From NCBI GenBank assembly GCA_038253325.1, contig JBBSHE010000042.1, forward strand, positions 1 through 21,680: DNA of 21,680 nt, given 5' to 3'. The stretch is from JBBSHE01 sp038253325. Lineage in GTDB: Bacteria; Actinomycetota; Actinomycetes; Propionibacteriales; Nocardioidaceae. The translations under genes and the position numbers were made by a program. The notes under the pieces were generated by a model. It was given only the letters and a program-made list of their open reading frames with translations. It had not been told where the DNA came from and did not search any database. Shown one piece after another: positions 6,411-15,486 of this stretch (positions within the stretch are counted from its first letter, which is position 1; each line of letters begins with the position of its first letter).

Positions 6411-8433
6411 CGGAGGACCCGACTCCACAGGACCCGACTCCACGTGAGCCGACTCGCCAGGACACGACCCGCCCCCGCACGGCTCGACAGGACACGGTTC
6501 GCCTGACCGTCGCCCAGGCGCTGGTCCGGTTTCTCGCGCAGCAGTGGACCGAGCGTGACGGCGTGGAACGAAGGCTCATCGCCGGGTGTTTCGGCATCTT
6601 CGGCCACGGCAACATGGCCGGAGTCGGCGAAGCCCTGCTCGAGGCCGAGCTCGACGACCCCGGCACCCTGCCGTACTGGACCGGGCGCAACGAGCAGGGC
6701 ATGGTGCACGCCGCGTCCGCGTACGCCCGGATGAACAACCGGCTGTCCACCCTCGCCTGCACGACGTCGATCGGCCCGGGCGCCTCCAACATGCTCACCG
6801 GCGCGGCTCTCGCCACGATCAACCGGCTCCCCGTCCTGTTGCTGCCGGGCGACGTCTTCGCCACCCGGGTTTCGAGCCCGGTCCTCCAGGAGCTGGAGGA
6901 TCCGAGGACGTACGACGTGTCGGTCAACGACGCGTTCCGGCCGGTCTCCCGTTTCTTTGACCGGGTCTGGCGGCCCGAACAGCTGCCGGCCGCGCTGATG
7001 GGCGCCATGCGAGTGCTGGTGGATCCGGTCGAGACCGGCGCCGTCACGCTCGCGCTACCGCAGGACGTGCAAGCCGAGGCCGACGACTGGCCGGTCGAGC
7101 TGTTCGAGAAGCGGGTCTGGCACGTCCCGCGGCCCTTCCCCGAGCCGGTCGCGTTGGAGCGCGCAGCCGCCCTGATCCGGGGAGCCGAGCGGCCGCTGAT
7201 CATCTCGGGCGGCGGCACCGTCTATTCCGACGCGACCGAGTCGCTGCGTGCCTTCGTCGAGGCAACCGGGGTGCCGGTCGCGGAAACTCAGGCGGGCAAG
7301 GGGTCCCTCCGGTACGACCACCCGCTCGCCGTCGGCGCGATCGGCAGCACCGGGACCACGGCGGCGAACGCCCTGGCACATGACGCCGACGTCGTCATCG
7401 GGGTCGGCACCCGCTACAGCGACTTCACGACCGCATCCCGGACCTTGTTCGCCGATCCGGGCGTCTCGTTCGTCAACCTCAACGTCGCTGGCCTGGACGC
7501 GCACAAACAGGCCGGGCTGCCGCTGGTCGCCGACGCCCGGGCCGGACTCGACGCGCTGACTGTCGAGCTCGCCGGGTGGGGGACCACCAGCGAATACCGC
7601 GGCCGCGCGCGGCAGCTGGCGGTTGACTGGGACGAGACCGTCGAAGGTGCCTACCACCTCGGCAACGAGCCCCTGCCGGCACAGTCGGAGGTCATCGGGG
7701 CAGTCAACGACGTGTCCGACCCGCATGACGTCGTCGTCTGCGCCGCCGGGTCGATGCCCGGTGACCTGCACAAGCTGTGGCGGACCCGGGACCCGAAGGG
7801 CTACCACGTCGAGTACGGCTACTCGTGCATGGGATACGAGATCGCCGGTGGCGTCGGCGTCCGGATGGCATGCCCGGACCGGGACGTCTTCGTCATGGTC
7901 GGCGACGGCTCGTACCTGATGATGTCGCAGGAGCTGGTGACCGCCGTCCAGGAGCACCTGAAGATCATCGTGGTGCTGGTGCAGAACCACGGCTTTGCGT
8001 CGATCGGTGCCCTGTCGGAGAGCCTCGGTTCGCAACGGTTCGGTACGGCGTACTGCTACCGGAATCCGGAGTCCGGGCGGCTCGACGGCGACCGGCTGCC
8101 GGTCGACCTCGCGGCCAACGCCGAGAGCCTCGGCGTCCACGTGCTGCGCGCGGCGAACGTCGACGAGCTGCGGACGGCCCTCGAGAAGGCCAAGCAGCAC
8201 GAGGACGGGCCGGTCTTGGTGCACGTCGAGACCGACCCGCTTGTCTCCGGGCCGAGCAGCGAGGCGTGGTGGGATGTTCCGGTTTCCGAGGTCGCGACGC
8301 TCGACTCGACCACCGAGGCCCGCCAGGCGTACGACGAGCACAAGACCACCCAGCGGCCTTACGTCTCTCAACCTGGGGGACAACGGCAATCTGGGAGACA
8401 AAGGCCGCCCGGTAGCCAACGGAAGGCACCGTC

Positions 8434-8437
<4 letters not shown>
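6407..8437 (+). CDS. iolD: 3D-(3,5/4)-trihydroxycyclohexane-1,2-dione hydrolase, ThDP-dependent (IolD)
   Basis: The 676-aa enzyme hydrolyses the cyclic dione to 5-deoxy-D-glucuronate, opening the inositol ring. 'WTGRNEQGMVHAA' gives the thiamine-activating glutamate (E96). The diphosphate/Mg motif starts at G499-D500-G501 and ends at N527 in 'VQNHGF'. The start is the GTG at 6407, with AAGGAA 8 nt upstream and a 4-nt overlap with iolB. Two oddities stand out. About 30 extra N-terminal residues are built from six 15-nt units (see 6416-6505). There is also a Gln/Arg/Pro-rich tail of roughly 25 residues after the point where, in my recollection, family members usually end ('YDEHKTTQRPY'). The domain between is full length, so the enzyme should be functional. 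The end overlaps iolA by GTGA. Confidence 0.92.
6416..6505 (+). repeat. Six degenerate 15-nt tandem units in the iolD 5' end
   Basis: Units beginning at 6416, 6431, 6446, 6461, 6476 and 6491 encode DPTPQ, DPTPR, EPTRQ, DTTRP, RTARQ and DTVRL. The first two differ only in the last two bases of the unit. They extend the N-terminus of IolD with a low-complexity, probably disordered arm. Confidence 0.75.
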
Positions 8438-9930
<1,493 letters not shown>

Positions 9931-9943
9931 CCGAACGAACACC

Positions 9944-9969
9944 GTCTGCAGGCCACCAGGAGTGCAGAC
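9944..9969 (+). promoter_or_regulatory. Intercistronic hairpin before the binding-protein gene
   Basis: GTCTGCA (9944-9950) and TGCAGAC (9963-9969) are perfect 7-bp arms around a 12-nt loop, ending 7 nt before the AGGAGG (9977-9982) of the binding-protein gene. It could be an mRNA processing or stabilising element between iolA and the transporter genes. Confidence 0.35.
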
Positions 9970-9988
9970 CTCAACGAGGAGGACAAAG

Positions 9989-10966
9989 ATGAACGGTCGC
10001 ACGAGGGTGGCTGTCGCCGCCCTGCTGGCCATTGCAGCCGCCGGGTGTGGCTCCAGCAGCAAGTCGAACAACTCGGGCGACACTGCGGGCAACGGCGGGA
10101 GCGGCCAGACGTACGTCCTCATCCGCCACGGTGCCCCGAGCGACTCGTTCTGGCAGCCTGTGCAGAAGGGCTTCACGGACGCGGGCAAGCTGTACGGCGT
10201 CAAGACCAGCTTCCAGGCATCCGGCGACAACCCTTCCGATGAAGCGAAGGCGATCCAGCAGGCGGTCGCGCAAAAGGTCGACGGAATCGCCGTGACGCTG
10301 CCCGACCCTGGCGCGGAAGGGCCGGCCATCAAGGCGGCCATCAAGGCCGGTATCCCGGTCATCACGATCAACACCGGCTCGAGCACGTATCAGCAGGTCG
10401 GCGCCATCACACATGTCGGACAGGACGAGTCGATCGCCGGCGAGGGTGCCGGCACGAGGCTCAAGTCGGCCAATCTGCACAGTCTGCTGTGCGTCATCCA
10501 CCAACAGGGCAACATCGCTCTCGAACAGCGCTGCAACGGTGCGAAGAAGACGTTCGGCGGGACCGTCAAGATCCAGTACGTGCCCGGCACGTCGAACATC
10601 GCCGCCACGACGTCGTCGATCAAGGCGACCTTGCAGTCGAACTCGTCGATCGATGCGGTGCTGACTCTCGACCCCGACATCGCGCTTGCGGCATCGGACG
10701 CGATCACGGCGACCAGCAGCAGCGCGAAGCTTGCGACGTTCGACCTCAGCAATGACGTGCTGTCGTCGATCAAGGCCGGCAAGATCCTGTTCGCCGTCAA
10801 CCAGCAGCCGTATCTGCAGGGATACCTGCCCGTCGGATTCCTGTACCTGTACCACCAGAACGGCAACATCGCCGGTGGTGGCCTGCCCGTGCTCACCGGC
10901 CCGAGCTATGTCGACAGCAGCAACGTCGACAAGATCATCTCGTGTGTCCAGGCAGGAAACTGCTAG
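9989..10966 (+). CDS. Sugar/inositol ABC transporter substrate-binding lipoprotein
   Basis: The 325-aa protein has a short lipoprotein signal: basic start, hydrophobic core and lipobox ending at C20 ('AAAGC'). A Ser/Asn/Gly-rich linker follows. The mature part resembles periplasmic-binding-protein type I (RbsB/LacI-like): 'DSFWQPVQKGFTDAG', 'QQAVAQKVDGIAVTLPDP', 'GIPVITINTG', 'DAVLTLDPDIALAASDA'. It would capture the solute outside the membrane and hand it to the permease downstream. The start is set by AGGAGG 6 nt before the ATG at 9989. Two cysteine pairs are possible in the mature protein (CVIHQQ...RC and CVQAGNC). The ligand is probably myo-inositol because the genes sit between iolA and a second inositol dehydrogenase; ribose or xylose cannot be excluded from sequence alone. 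Confidence 0.85.
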   Translation: MNGRTRVAVAALLAIAAAGCGSSSKSNNSGDTAGNGGSGQTYVLIRHGAPSDSFWQPVQKGFTDAGKLYGVKTSFQASGDNPSDEAKAIQQAVAQKVDGIAVTLPDPGAEGPAIKAAIKAGIPVITINTGSSTYQQVGAITHVGQDESIAGEGAGTRLKSANLHSLLCVIHQQGNIALEQRCNGAKKTFGGTVKIQYVPGTSNIAATTSSIKATLQSNSSIDAVLTLDPDIALAASDAITATSSSAKLATFDLSNDVLSSIKAGKILFAVNQQPYLQGYLPVGFLYLYHQNGNIAGGGLPVLTGPSYVDSSNVDKIISCVQAGNC

Positions 10967-10971
10967 CCGAG

Positions 10972-11001
10972 GCGCGCCGGCCAGTCCGCTGGTCGGCGCG
11001 C
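10972..11001 (+). promoter_or_regulatory. GC-rich hairpin between binding-protein and permease genes
   Basis: GCGCGCCGGCCAG (10972-10984) pairs with CTGGTCGGCGCGC (10989-11001) over 13 bp with one G-U, around a TCCG tetraloop. It lies 5 nt after the binding-protein stop. Such hairpins often protect the upstream mRNA, so that the binding protein outnumbers the permease; that role is inferred. Confidence 0.5.
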
Positions 11002-11006
11002 TGACC
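10991..11006 (+). repeat. 16-bp direct repeat GGTCGGCGCGCTGACC, copy 1
   Basis: The same 16 bases recur at 13027-13042, upstream of the second inositol dehydrogenase gene. Both copies lie in intergenic gaps of the same operon. Confidence 0.6.
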
Positions 11007-11029
11007 GCCGTCAGACAGGGGTGCAACGC

Positions 11030-12121
11030 ATGAGTGTCGAGAACCAGGTCGACTCCACCGGAGACGTTGACAGCGCTGGCGGCGCTGGGTCCGGCGGCTC
11101 GAACGACGAGCGGGTGCGCGCCACGAGCACAGCTCATCGGATCCTGGGCAACCCCGGGTTGGGCGCGGTGGCGGGTGCCATCGTTCTGTTCGCCTTCTTC
11201 TCGTTGTACACCGCCCAGTTTGGCAGCCTTGCCGGGGCAGCGACCTGGCTGGATCCTGCGTCGACGTTGGGCATCGTGGCGATCGCCATCGCATTCCTCA
11301 TGATCGGTGGGGAGTTCGACCTGTCGGCCGGTGTGATGACGGGGTCAACCGGAATGCTCATGGGTCTGCTGGCGGTGCACTGGCACTGGAACATCTGGCT
11401 GGCGATGTTGGGTGCGCTGGTGTTTGCCGTCCTGGTCGGCCTGCTCAACGGAGTGCTGGTCGTACGCACCGGCCTCCCCAGCTTCATAGTCACGCTCGGG
11501 ACCTTCTTCGTCCTGCAGGGCCTCAACCAAGGGGTGGCGCAGGCCATCACGAACACCGTCCGGGTAGACGGCATCAACTTGGCCAGCGGCTACGACAGTG
11601 CCAACACGATCTTGGGCTCGAGCGTGACGATCAGAGGCGTAGCGTTCCCGGTCGCCATCTTCTGGTGGGTCGGCCTGACCATCGTGGGTGCGTGGATCCT
11701 GACCCGGACCCGGCTCGGCAACTGGGTATTCAGCGTGGGCGGCGACGCAACGGCGGCACGCAGCGTCGGTGTTCCGGTCGCCGCCACGAAGATCGGGCTG
11801 TTCGTGTCCACTGCGGTCATGGCGTGGCTGGTGGGGATGATGACCGCCCTGCGTTTCACGTCTGTCACCTCCGCCCAGGGCGTCGGCTTGGAGCTGCAGT
11901 ACATCATCGCCGCGGTCGTGGGCGGGTGCCTGCTCACCGGTGGCGCCGGATCGATCGTCGGCGCGTCGGTGGGTGCCCTGATCTTCGGGATGGCGCAGAT
12001 CGGCATCCCGTACGCGGGGTGGAACAGCAACTGGTTCTTCCTGTTCCTTGGCGTGATGTTGCTGATCGCCGTCTTTGCCAACGACGTGATGCGTCGACGG
12101 TTCAGAGATCGGGGGGCCTGA
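11030..12121 (+). CDS. Sugar/inositol ABC transporter permease (RbsC-like)
   Basis: The 363-aa membrane protein belongs to the branched-chain/ribose-type permease family (BPD_transp_2). A roughly 35-residue hydrophilic Gly/Ser/Asp-rich N-terminus precedes about nine hydrophobic segments. These include 'LGIVAIAIAFLMIGGEFDLSAG' (given here as a landmark only up to IGGEFDLSAG), which is the conserved first loop, 'LPSFIVTLGTFFVLQG' and 'YIIAAVVGGCLLTGGAGS', the conserved coupling region. The ATG at 11030 has CAGGGG 8 nt upstream; a GTG at 11021 is in frame but overlaps that ribosome site. It forms the channel of the importer with the ATPase encoded 57 nt downstream. The ligand is inferred from context to be inositol. 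Confidence 0.87.
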   Translation: MSVENQVDSTGDVDSAGGAGSGGSNDERVRATSTAHRILGNPGLGAVAGAIVLFAFFSLYTAQFGSLAGAATWLDPASTLGIVAIAIAFLMIGGEFDLSAGVMTGSTGMLMGLLAVHWHWNIWLAMLGALVFAVLVGLLNGVLVVRTGLPSFIVTLGTFFVLQGLNQGVAQAITNTVRVDGINLASGYDSANTILGSSVTIRGVAFPVAIFWWVGLTIVGAWILTRTRLGNWVFSVGGDATAARSVGVPVAATKIGLFVSTAVMAWLVGMMTALRFTSVTSAQGVGLELQYIIAAVVGGCLLTGGAGSIVGASVGALIFGMAQIGIPYAGWNSNWFFLFLGVMLLIAVFANDVMRRRFRDRGA

Positions 12122-12178
12122 CGTGTCGCCGCAACGCCGCTCGGACGCATTCGACTGTGGTGTGAGGAGGGTCGGCTG

Positions 12179-12997
12179 ATGAGTGAATCGTCGATGGAGC
12201 TCGATAGTGTGTCGAAGTACTTCGGCAGCGTCATCGCTCTCAAGGACGTGTCGTTTCACGCCGATCCGAACGAGGTCACCTGCATCCTCGGCGACAACGG
12301 TGCAGGCAAGTCCACGCTGATCAAGATCCTGTCTGGATTCCACCGACCCGACGAGGGAAGGCTGCTGGTCGGGGGGGAGGAAAAGACGTTCCACTCCCCC
12401 CGCGATGCGCGCGCAGCGGGGATCGCCACCGTCTACCAGGACCTCGCGATGGTCCCGCTGATGTCGATCTGGCGGAACTTCTTCCTCGGCGCCGAACCCC
12501 GTAAGGGCCGTTGGCCATTTCGCTATTTCGACCTGGAGGGTGCGAAGCAGATTGCCACCGACGAGATCGCGCGGATGGGGATCATGATCCGCGATGCTGA
12601 GCAGCCGGTCAGCACCTTGTCGGGCGGCGAACGTCAGTCCGTCGCAACGGCTCGTGCCGTGTACTTCGGCGCGAAGGTCCTGATCCTCGACGAGCCCACC
12701 GCGGCCCTGGGCGTCCGTCAAGCGGGGGTGGTGCTGAAATACATCATCAGGGCGCGGGAGCGAGGCTTGACCGTCATCTTCATCACGCACAACCCATCAC
12801 ATGCTCATCTGGTGGGAGATCGCTTCGTGTTGCTGAACCGTGGCCGGAGCATCGGAGAATACCGGCGAGATGAGATCAGCAAAGACGAGCTGCTGACGAA
12901 GATGGCCGGTGGGGCCGAGCTTGACGAGCTGAGTCACGAGATCACCGAGCTCGAAGCGAGCATGAGGAGTGCTGAGACCGGTACGACGAAGGCGTAG
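12179..12997 (+). CDS. Sugar/inositol ABC transporter ATP-binding protein (single domain)
   Basis: The 272-aa ATPase has Walker A 'GDNGAGKST' (38-46), Q-loop 'YQDLAMV', signature 'LSGGERQ' (147-153), Walker B 'VLILDE' with catalytic E172, and switch His H204 in 'FITHN'. It carries a single nucleotide-binding domain, like FrcA-type proteins, instead of the duplicated domain of RbsA or MglA, so the importer would use a homodimer. The start has GAGGAGG (12164-12170) with an 8-nt spacer. The C-terminal 40 residues are Glu-rich and helical, of unknown role. A short hairpin with a TTCG tetraloop (GGTCC-TTCG-GGGCC, 13000-13013) follows directly after the stop. Confidence 0.9.
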   Translation: MSESSMELDSVSKYFGSVIALKDVSFHADPNEVTCILGDNGAGKSTLIKILSGFHRPDEGRLLVGGEEKTFHSPRDARAAGIATVYQDLAMVPLMSIWRNFFLGAEPRKGRWPFRYFDLEGAKQIATDEIARMGIMIRDAEQPVSTLSGGERQSVATARAVYFGAKVLILDEPTAALGVRQAGVVLKYIIRARERGLTVIFITHNPSHAHLVGDRFVLLNRGRSIGEYRRDEISKDELLTKMAGGAELDELSHEITELEASMRSAETGTTKA

Positions 12998-12999
12998 CC

Positions 13000-13013
13000 G
13001 GTCCTTCGGGGCC
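13000..13013 (+). terminator. TTCG-tetraloop hairpin after the ATPase gene
   Basis: GGTCC-TTCG-GGGCC, a 5-bp stem including one G-U, begins 3 nt after the ATPase stop. No U-tract follows and the next operon gene starts 46 nt later. It is therefore more likely an attenuating or stabilising element than a full terminator. Confidence 0.3.
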
Positions 13014-13026
13014 ATTGCGTTTGTCA

Positions 13027-13042
13027 GGTCGGCGCGCTGACC
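13027..13042 (+). repeat. 16-bp direct repeat GGTCGGCGCGCTGACC, copy 2
   Basis: Identical to 10991-11006. Here it lies 18 nt upstream of the iolG2 start. It may be a shared regulatory or RNA element, or the relic of a small duplication. Confidence 0.55.
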
Positions 13043-13059
13043 CGGATTCAGGAAACACC

Positions 13060-14082
13060 ATGACCATTCAAACCCTGCGCGTCGGGATCATCGGCGTGGG
13101 TGCGATGGGTGCAGACCACGCACAGCGGATCGTCGAGCGGGTGGCGGGGGCGCGGCTGGTGGCGGTTTCGGACCCCGCCAAGGATCGAGCGCGAGACGTA
13201 TCCGCACGCTTCGACGGAGTGCGCGTCGTGGATGACCCAACTGAGCTGGCTGCCGACGACGGCGTCGACGCGGTCATCATCGCGTCGCCAGGTTGGGCGC
13301 ACGACGAGCAGGTGATGGCGTGCCTGCAACACGGCAAGCCGACGCTGTGCGAGAAGCCCCTGACCATGGACGCGGAGTCGTCGCTGCGCCTGGTCGAGGC
13401 AGAGCGTCGAATCCGGCGCACACTGGTGCAGGTTGGTTTCATGCGGCGGTTCGACCCCGAGTATTCGGAACTCAAGGCCCTATTGGGATCCGGCGAGCTT
13501 GGGCGGACCCTGTTGTTGCACCACGTTCACCGCAACAAGAGCGCGCCGCCGGACTTTCGCAGCGAGATGATCGTGCGGGACTCGCTGGTGCACGAGGTGG
13601 ACATCTCCCGTTGGCTCTTCGACGACGAGATCGACCGGATCACGGTCTTGGCACCGCGGGCCACCCGCAATGTGGAACACGGCGTGGTGGATCCGCAGGT
13701 GGCGATCTTCGAGATGGCAGGTGGCGGGGTCGCCACCACCGAGGTCTTCGTGAACTCGGGAGTCGGCTACGAGGTCAGGTGTGAAGCGGTCGGTGAACTC
13801 GGCAACGCGACCGTGGGGCTGGGCGCTGGCGTGCTGAGAAGGTCCGCAGGCCGTTGGGGCGGCGTTGTACCAGAGGACTTCCGCGACCGGTTCCGGTTGG
13901 CGTACGACCTCGAGCTCCAACACTGGGTGAACCAGGCGAGGCGCGGCGAGGTCTCCGGACCCACCATGTGGGATGGGTACGCCGCCACCGCCGTCTGCAC
14001 GGCCGGCATGGAGTCGCTCGGGACGGGGCAGCCGGTACAGGTTGAACTGGCGGCGGCGCCCGACGTGCGCGGCGTGCCTTGA
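13060..14082 (+). CDS. Second Gfo/Idh/MocA inositol dehydrogenase-like protein
   Basis: The 340-aa protein has the Rossmann motif 'VGIIGVGAMGADHAQR' (about residues 8-23), the lysine of 'EKPL' (K99) and the pair D174-x3-H178 in 'VRDSLVHEVDISRWL'. The order of catalytic residues matches iolG1, but the surrounding sequence differs clearly (VRDSLVHE versus FHDCGVHD), so the two are paralogues that diverged long ago rather than recent copies. It may oxidise myo-inositol, or act on scyllo- or chiro-inositol so that several stereoisomers enter the pathway. The start ATG has AGGAAA (13050-13055) 4 nt upstream, a short spacing. It is the last intact operon gene; 38 nt later a strong ribosome site leads into only a short frame. 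Confidence 0.85.
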   Translation: MTIQTLRVGIIGVGAMGADHAQRIVERVAGARLVAVSDPAKDRARDVSARFDGVRVVDDPTELAADDGVDAVIIASPGWAHDEQVMACLQHGKPTLCEKPLTMDAESSLRLVEAERRIRRTLVQVGFMRRFDPEYSELKALLGSGELGRTLLLHHVHRNKSAPPDFRSEMIVRDSLVHEVDISRWLFDDEIDRITVLAPRATRNVEHGVVDPQVAIFEMAGGGVATTEVFVNSGVGYEVRCEAVGELGNATVGLGAGVLRRSAGRWGGVVPEDFRDRFRLAYDLELQHWVNQARRGEVSGPTMWDGYAATAVCTAGMESLGTGQPVQVELAAAPDVRGVP

Positions 14083-14120
14083 TTCCGGCGGCTGGCGTTG
14101 CCTTATCGACAGGAGGGGTA

Positions 14121-14255
14121 ATGCTGGCGCATTGGACGGCTGCGGCGCGTAGACCCGACATGCGGCCCATCGCTCAACGGCGCACGTTTGCCGGCCCGGT
14201 CGCATGCGATATCGCATGCTTCTATGTATACTTGCGTTCATGGCGACGACACTGA
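14121..14255 (+). other. Strong ribosome site and ATG with only a 44-codon frame; probable lost operon gene
   Basis: AGGAGGGG (14111-14118) precedes an ATG at 14121, the best ribosome site at this end of the operon. The frame carries no recognisable domain and runs through the mazE operator into mazE before stopping at 14255. The simplest reading is that a following iol gene once began here and its body was replaced when the toxin-antitoxin module arrived. A genuine 44-aa peptide is possible. Confidence 0.4.
14202..14232 (+). promoter_or_regulatory. Operator palindrome and -10 box of the MazE/MazF module
   Basis: GCATGCGAT-ATCGCATGC is a perfect 18-bp palindrome at 14202-14219. A consensus-like TATACT follows at 14227-14232. 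With a normal distance, transcription would start at or next to the ATG at 14240, so the antitoxin mRNA would be leaderless. The palindrome covers the -35 position and is a natural site for antitoxin autorepression. Confidence 0.6.
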
Positions 14256-14464
14256 GAGTCACTGAGGAAACGCGTGCACGTGCAGCGACTCTTGCACAAG
14301 CGGCGGGACGCTCCATCGGCGAGATCGTTGACAAGGCGTTCGACGCATACGAAGACGCAGAGTTCTGGCAAGCGACCCGCAAAGCGTTGGCGGCGCATCC
14401 CGAGGCATTGACTGAAGATCCCGCGTGGGAGCGGGGGGTCCGTGACGACCTTGATCGTGAGTGA
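14240..14464 (+). CDS. MazE/ribbon-helix-helix type antitoxin
   Basis: The 74-aa protein starts 'MATTLRVTEETRARAATLAQ' and continues 'AAGRSIGEIVDKAFDAYED', a short strand and two helices as in ribbon-helix-helix antitoxins. An acidic C-terminal tail likely binds the toxin. ATG 14240 is preferred over the upstream in-frame ATG at 14204 because the latter lies within the operator and ahead of the -10 box. There is no Shine-Dalgarno, consistent with leaderless translation. The end overlaps the toxin gene by 23 nt. Confidence 0.75.
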   Translation: MATTLRVTEETRARAATLAQAAGRSIGEIVDKAFDAYEDAEFWQATRKALAAHPEALTEDPAWERGVRDDLDRE

Positions 14465-14798
14465 AGTCCGTCGTGGCGAGCTTTGGATTGCTGACTTCGG
14501 CGAGCCGCTCGGTCACGAACAGGGGTGGACTAGACCGTTCCTCGTCGTTTCGTCCGACGAGTGGAATCGGCATGCGTCGGTGCTTACCGGGCTGCCCTTG
14601 ACGCGTACACGGCGCGGTTTGCCTACCCGGATTGAGATTGAACCCGATGATGAGAACAGGCTCGACGTGGTGTCATACGCCCGTTGCGAGGACATCAGAT
14701 CGATCAGCGAGCGCCGGCTGCTTCACCGGATCGGCACGTCAAGTCCAGCCGTGATGGCCGTGGTCGGGAGAACCATTCGTCGCTTCCTCGAGATCTGA
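14442..14798 (+). CDS. mazF: MazF/PemK-family endoribonuclease toxin
   Basis: The 118-aa protein contains 'VRRGELWIADFGEP', the RRGE-W strand of MazF/PemK toxins, and 'TRPFLVVSSDEWN', which matches the R-P-x-LVV-S strand lining the active site. 'VLTGLPLTRTRRG' and 'DVVSYARCEDIRSIS' follow the same fold. MazF toxins cleave single-stranded RNA at short motifs. GTG 14442 is taken as the start with a GGGG run just upstream; GTG 14457 is an alternative that would remove five residues before the conserved segment. It overlaps the antitoxin gene, which implies coupled translation. All core residues look present. Confidence 0.85.
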   Translation: MTTLIVSEVRRGELWIADFGEPLGHEQGWTRPFLVVSSDEWNRHASVLTGLPLTRTRRGLPTRIEIEPDDENRLDVVSYARCEDIRSISERRLLHRIGTSSPAVMAVVGRTIRRFLEI

Positions 14799-15486
14799 CT
14801 GCACCCCGGGCATCAACAGCGCGGTCTCGCACGCTACCGCGAGCTGAGGAGTTCCGCGATGTCGGCGGGTGAGTGGCCGACGCATCCGGGTGCGCCGACG
14901 CGGCTGCGATACCTCCACCGAGGGCGGCGACGGTGATCGCCGCCATGGTGACGGTTGTCACTTTCCGGGTTTGTTCATGTGGGCTCCTTCGGCCGTAGGT
15001 TTCCTTGTCCATAAAGCCTGCGCGTCGGTCCATGTGGACACCGTGTGCGCTGCATGTGATTCGTCACATCTCGGACCGCGCCGGGCCCTGTCCGTCGGCG
15101 AAGCGTGGATCGTCTCGGCGTGCCGGGCCTGCGCCGCGCGTACCGTCGCCTCGTCGGCGGCCAGGCAGTCCAGCAGCGCCGCCGGCGTGCTGCCGGCTAG
15201 GGTCACTGTCTCGAATAGGTGTTCTAGTGTCTGTGCGGCCGTGGACGGATGCAACCTGCCCCGGTCCTTTTTTCGTTTCGCCCCGACGTCGGTAGCCGCT
15301 CGGCGACCGAGCCCCGATTGCGGCGGAGGCTGCGCGCGCCGTCACCTCGGCTCCGTCCCGAGCTTCGCGGCCCGGCTGTGAGAAACCGATCGCCTGTATG
15401 AAACTCAACACCGCAGCGAATTGAAACCAAGGGGTCAAGCCAGGAGTCGAGTAAGCAATGGCACCGGGTGATCAAGGGATTTGCCG
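14799..15486 (+). other. Gene-poor, probably decayed stretch
   Basis: No convincing gene covers these 688 bases. On the minus strand, 14958-15254 holds a 98-codon frame that begins at TTG without a clear ribosome site; its first 50 residues (e.g. 'TLEHLFETVTLAGSTPAALL') are helical and have G/C-rich third positions. A ribosome site plus small broken frame lies at 14834-14978. The last 60 bases are the leader of the sigma-factor gene. No repeat or RNA gene was recognised. Confidence 0.5.
14834..14978 (-). pseudogene. Broken small secreted-peptide gene (tentative)
   Basis: On the minus strand GAAGGAG stands 5 nt before an ATG (14978), but the frame stops after MNKPGK. One base out of phase, a signal-peptide-like stretch 'TMAAITVAALGGGIAAASAHP' follows. 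A further one-base shift gives 'SPADIAELLSSR' and a stop at 14834. Two single-base losses would thus explain a short exported protein of about 48 residues. The strong ribosome site and hydrophobic core support this; the lack of any family match weakens it. Alternatively the hydrophobic frame starts at GTG 14961 and is intact but longer, running antisense into the mazF end. Confidence 0.25.

Noticed and set aside
11345..12790. A 481-codon open frame on the minus strand opposite the permease and ATPase genes
   Set aside because: Low-complexity Asp/His/Arg/Gln-rich product typical of antisense to GC-rich genes; both genes on the plus strand have clear motifs.
15396..15427. CRISPR-repeat-like sequence ending in ATTGAAAC
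   Set aside because: Only one copy is present, with no spaced repeats on either side and no cas genes; a single 8-nt ending match can occur by chance.
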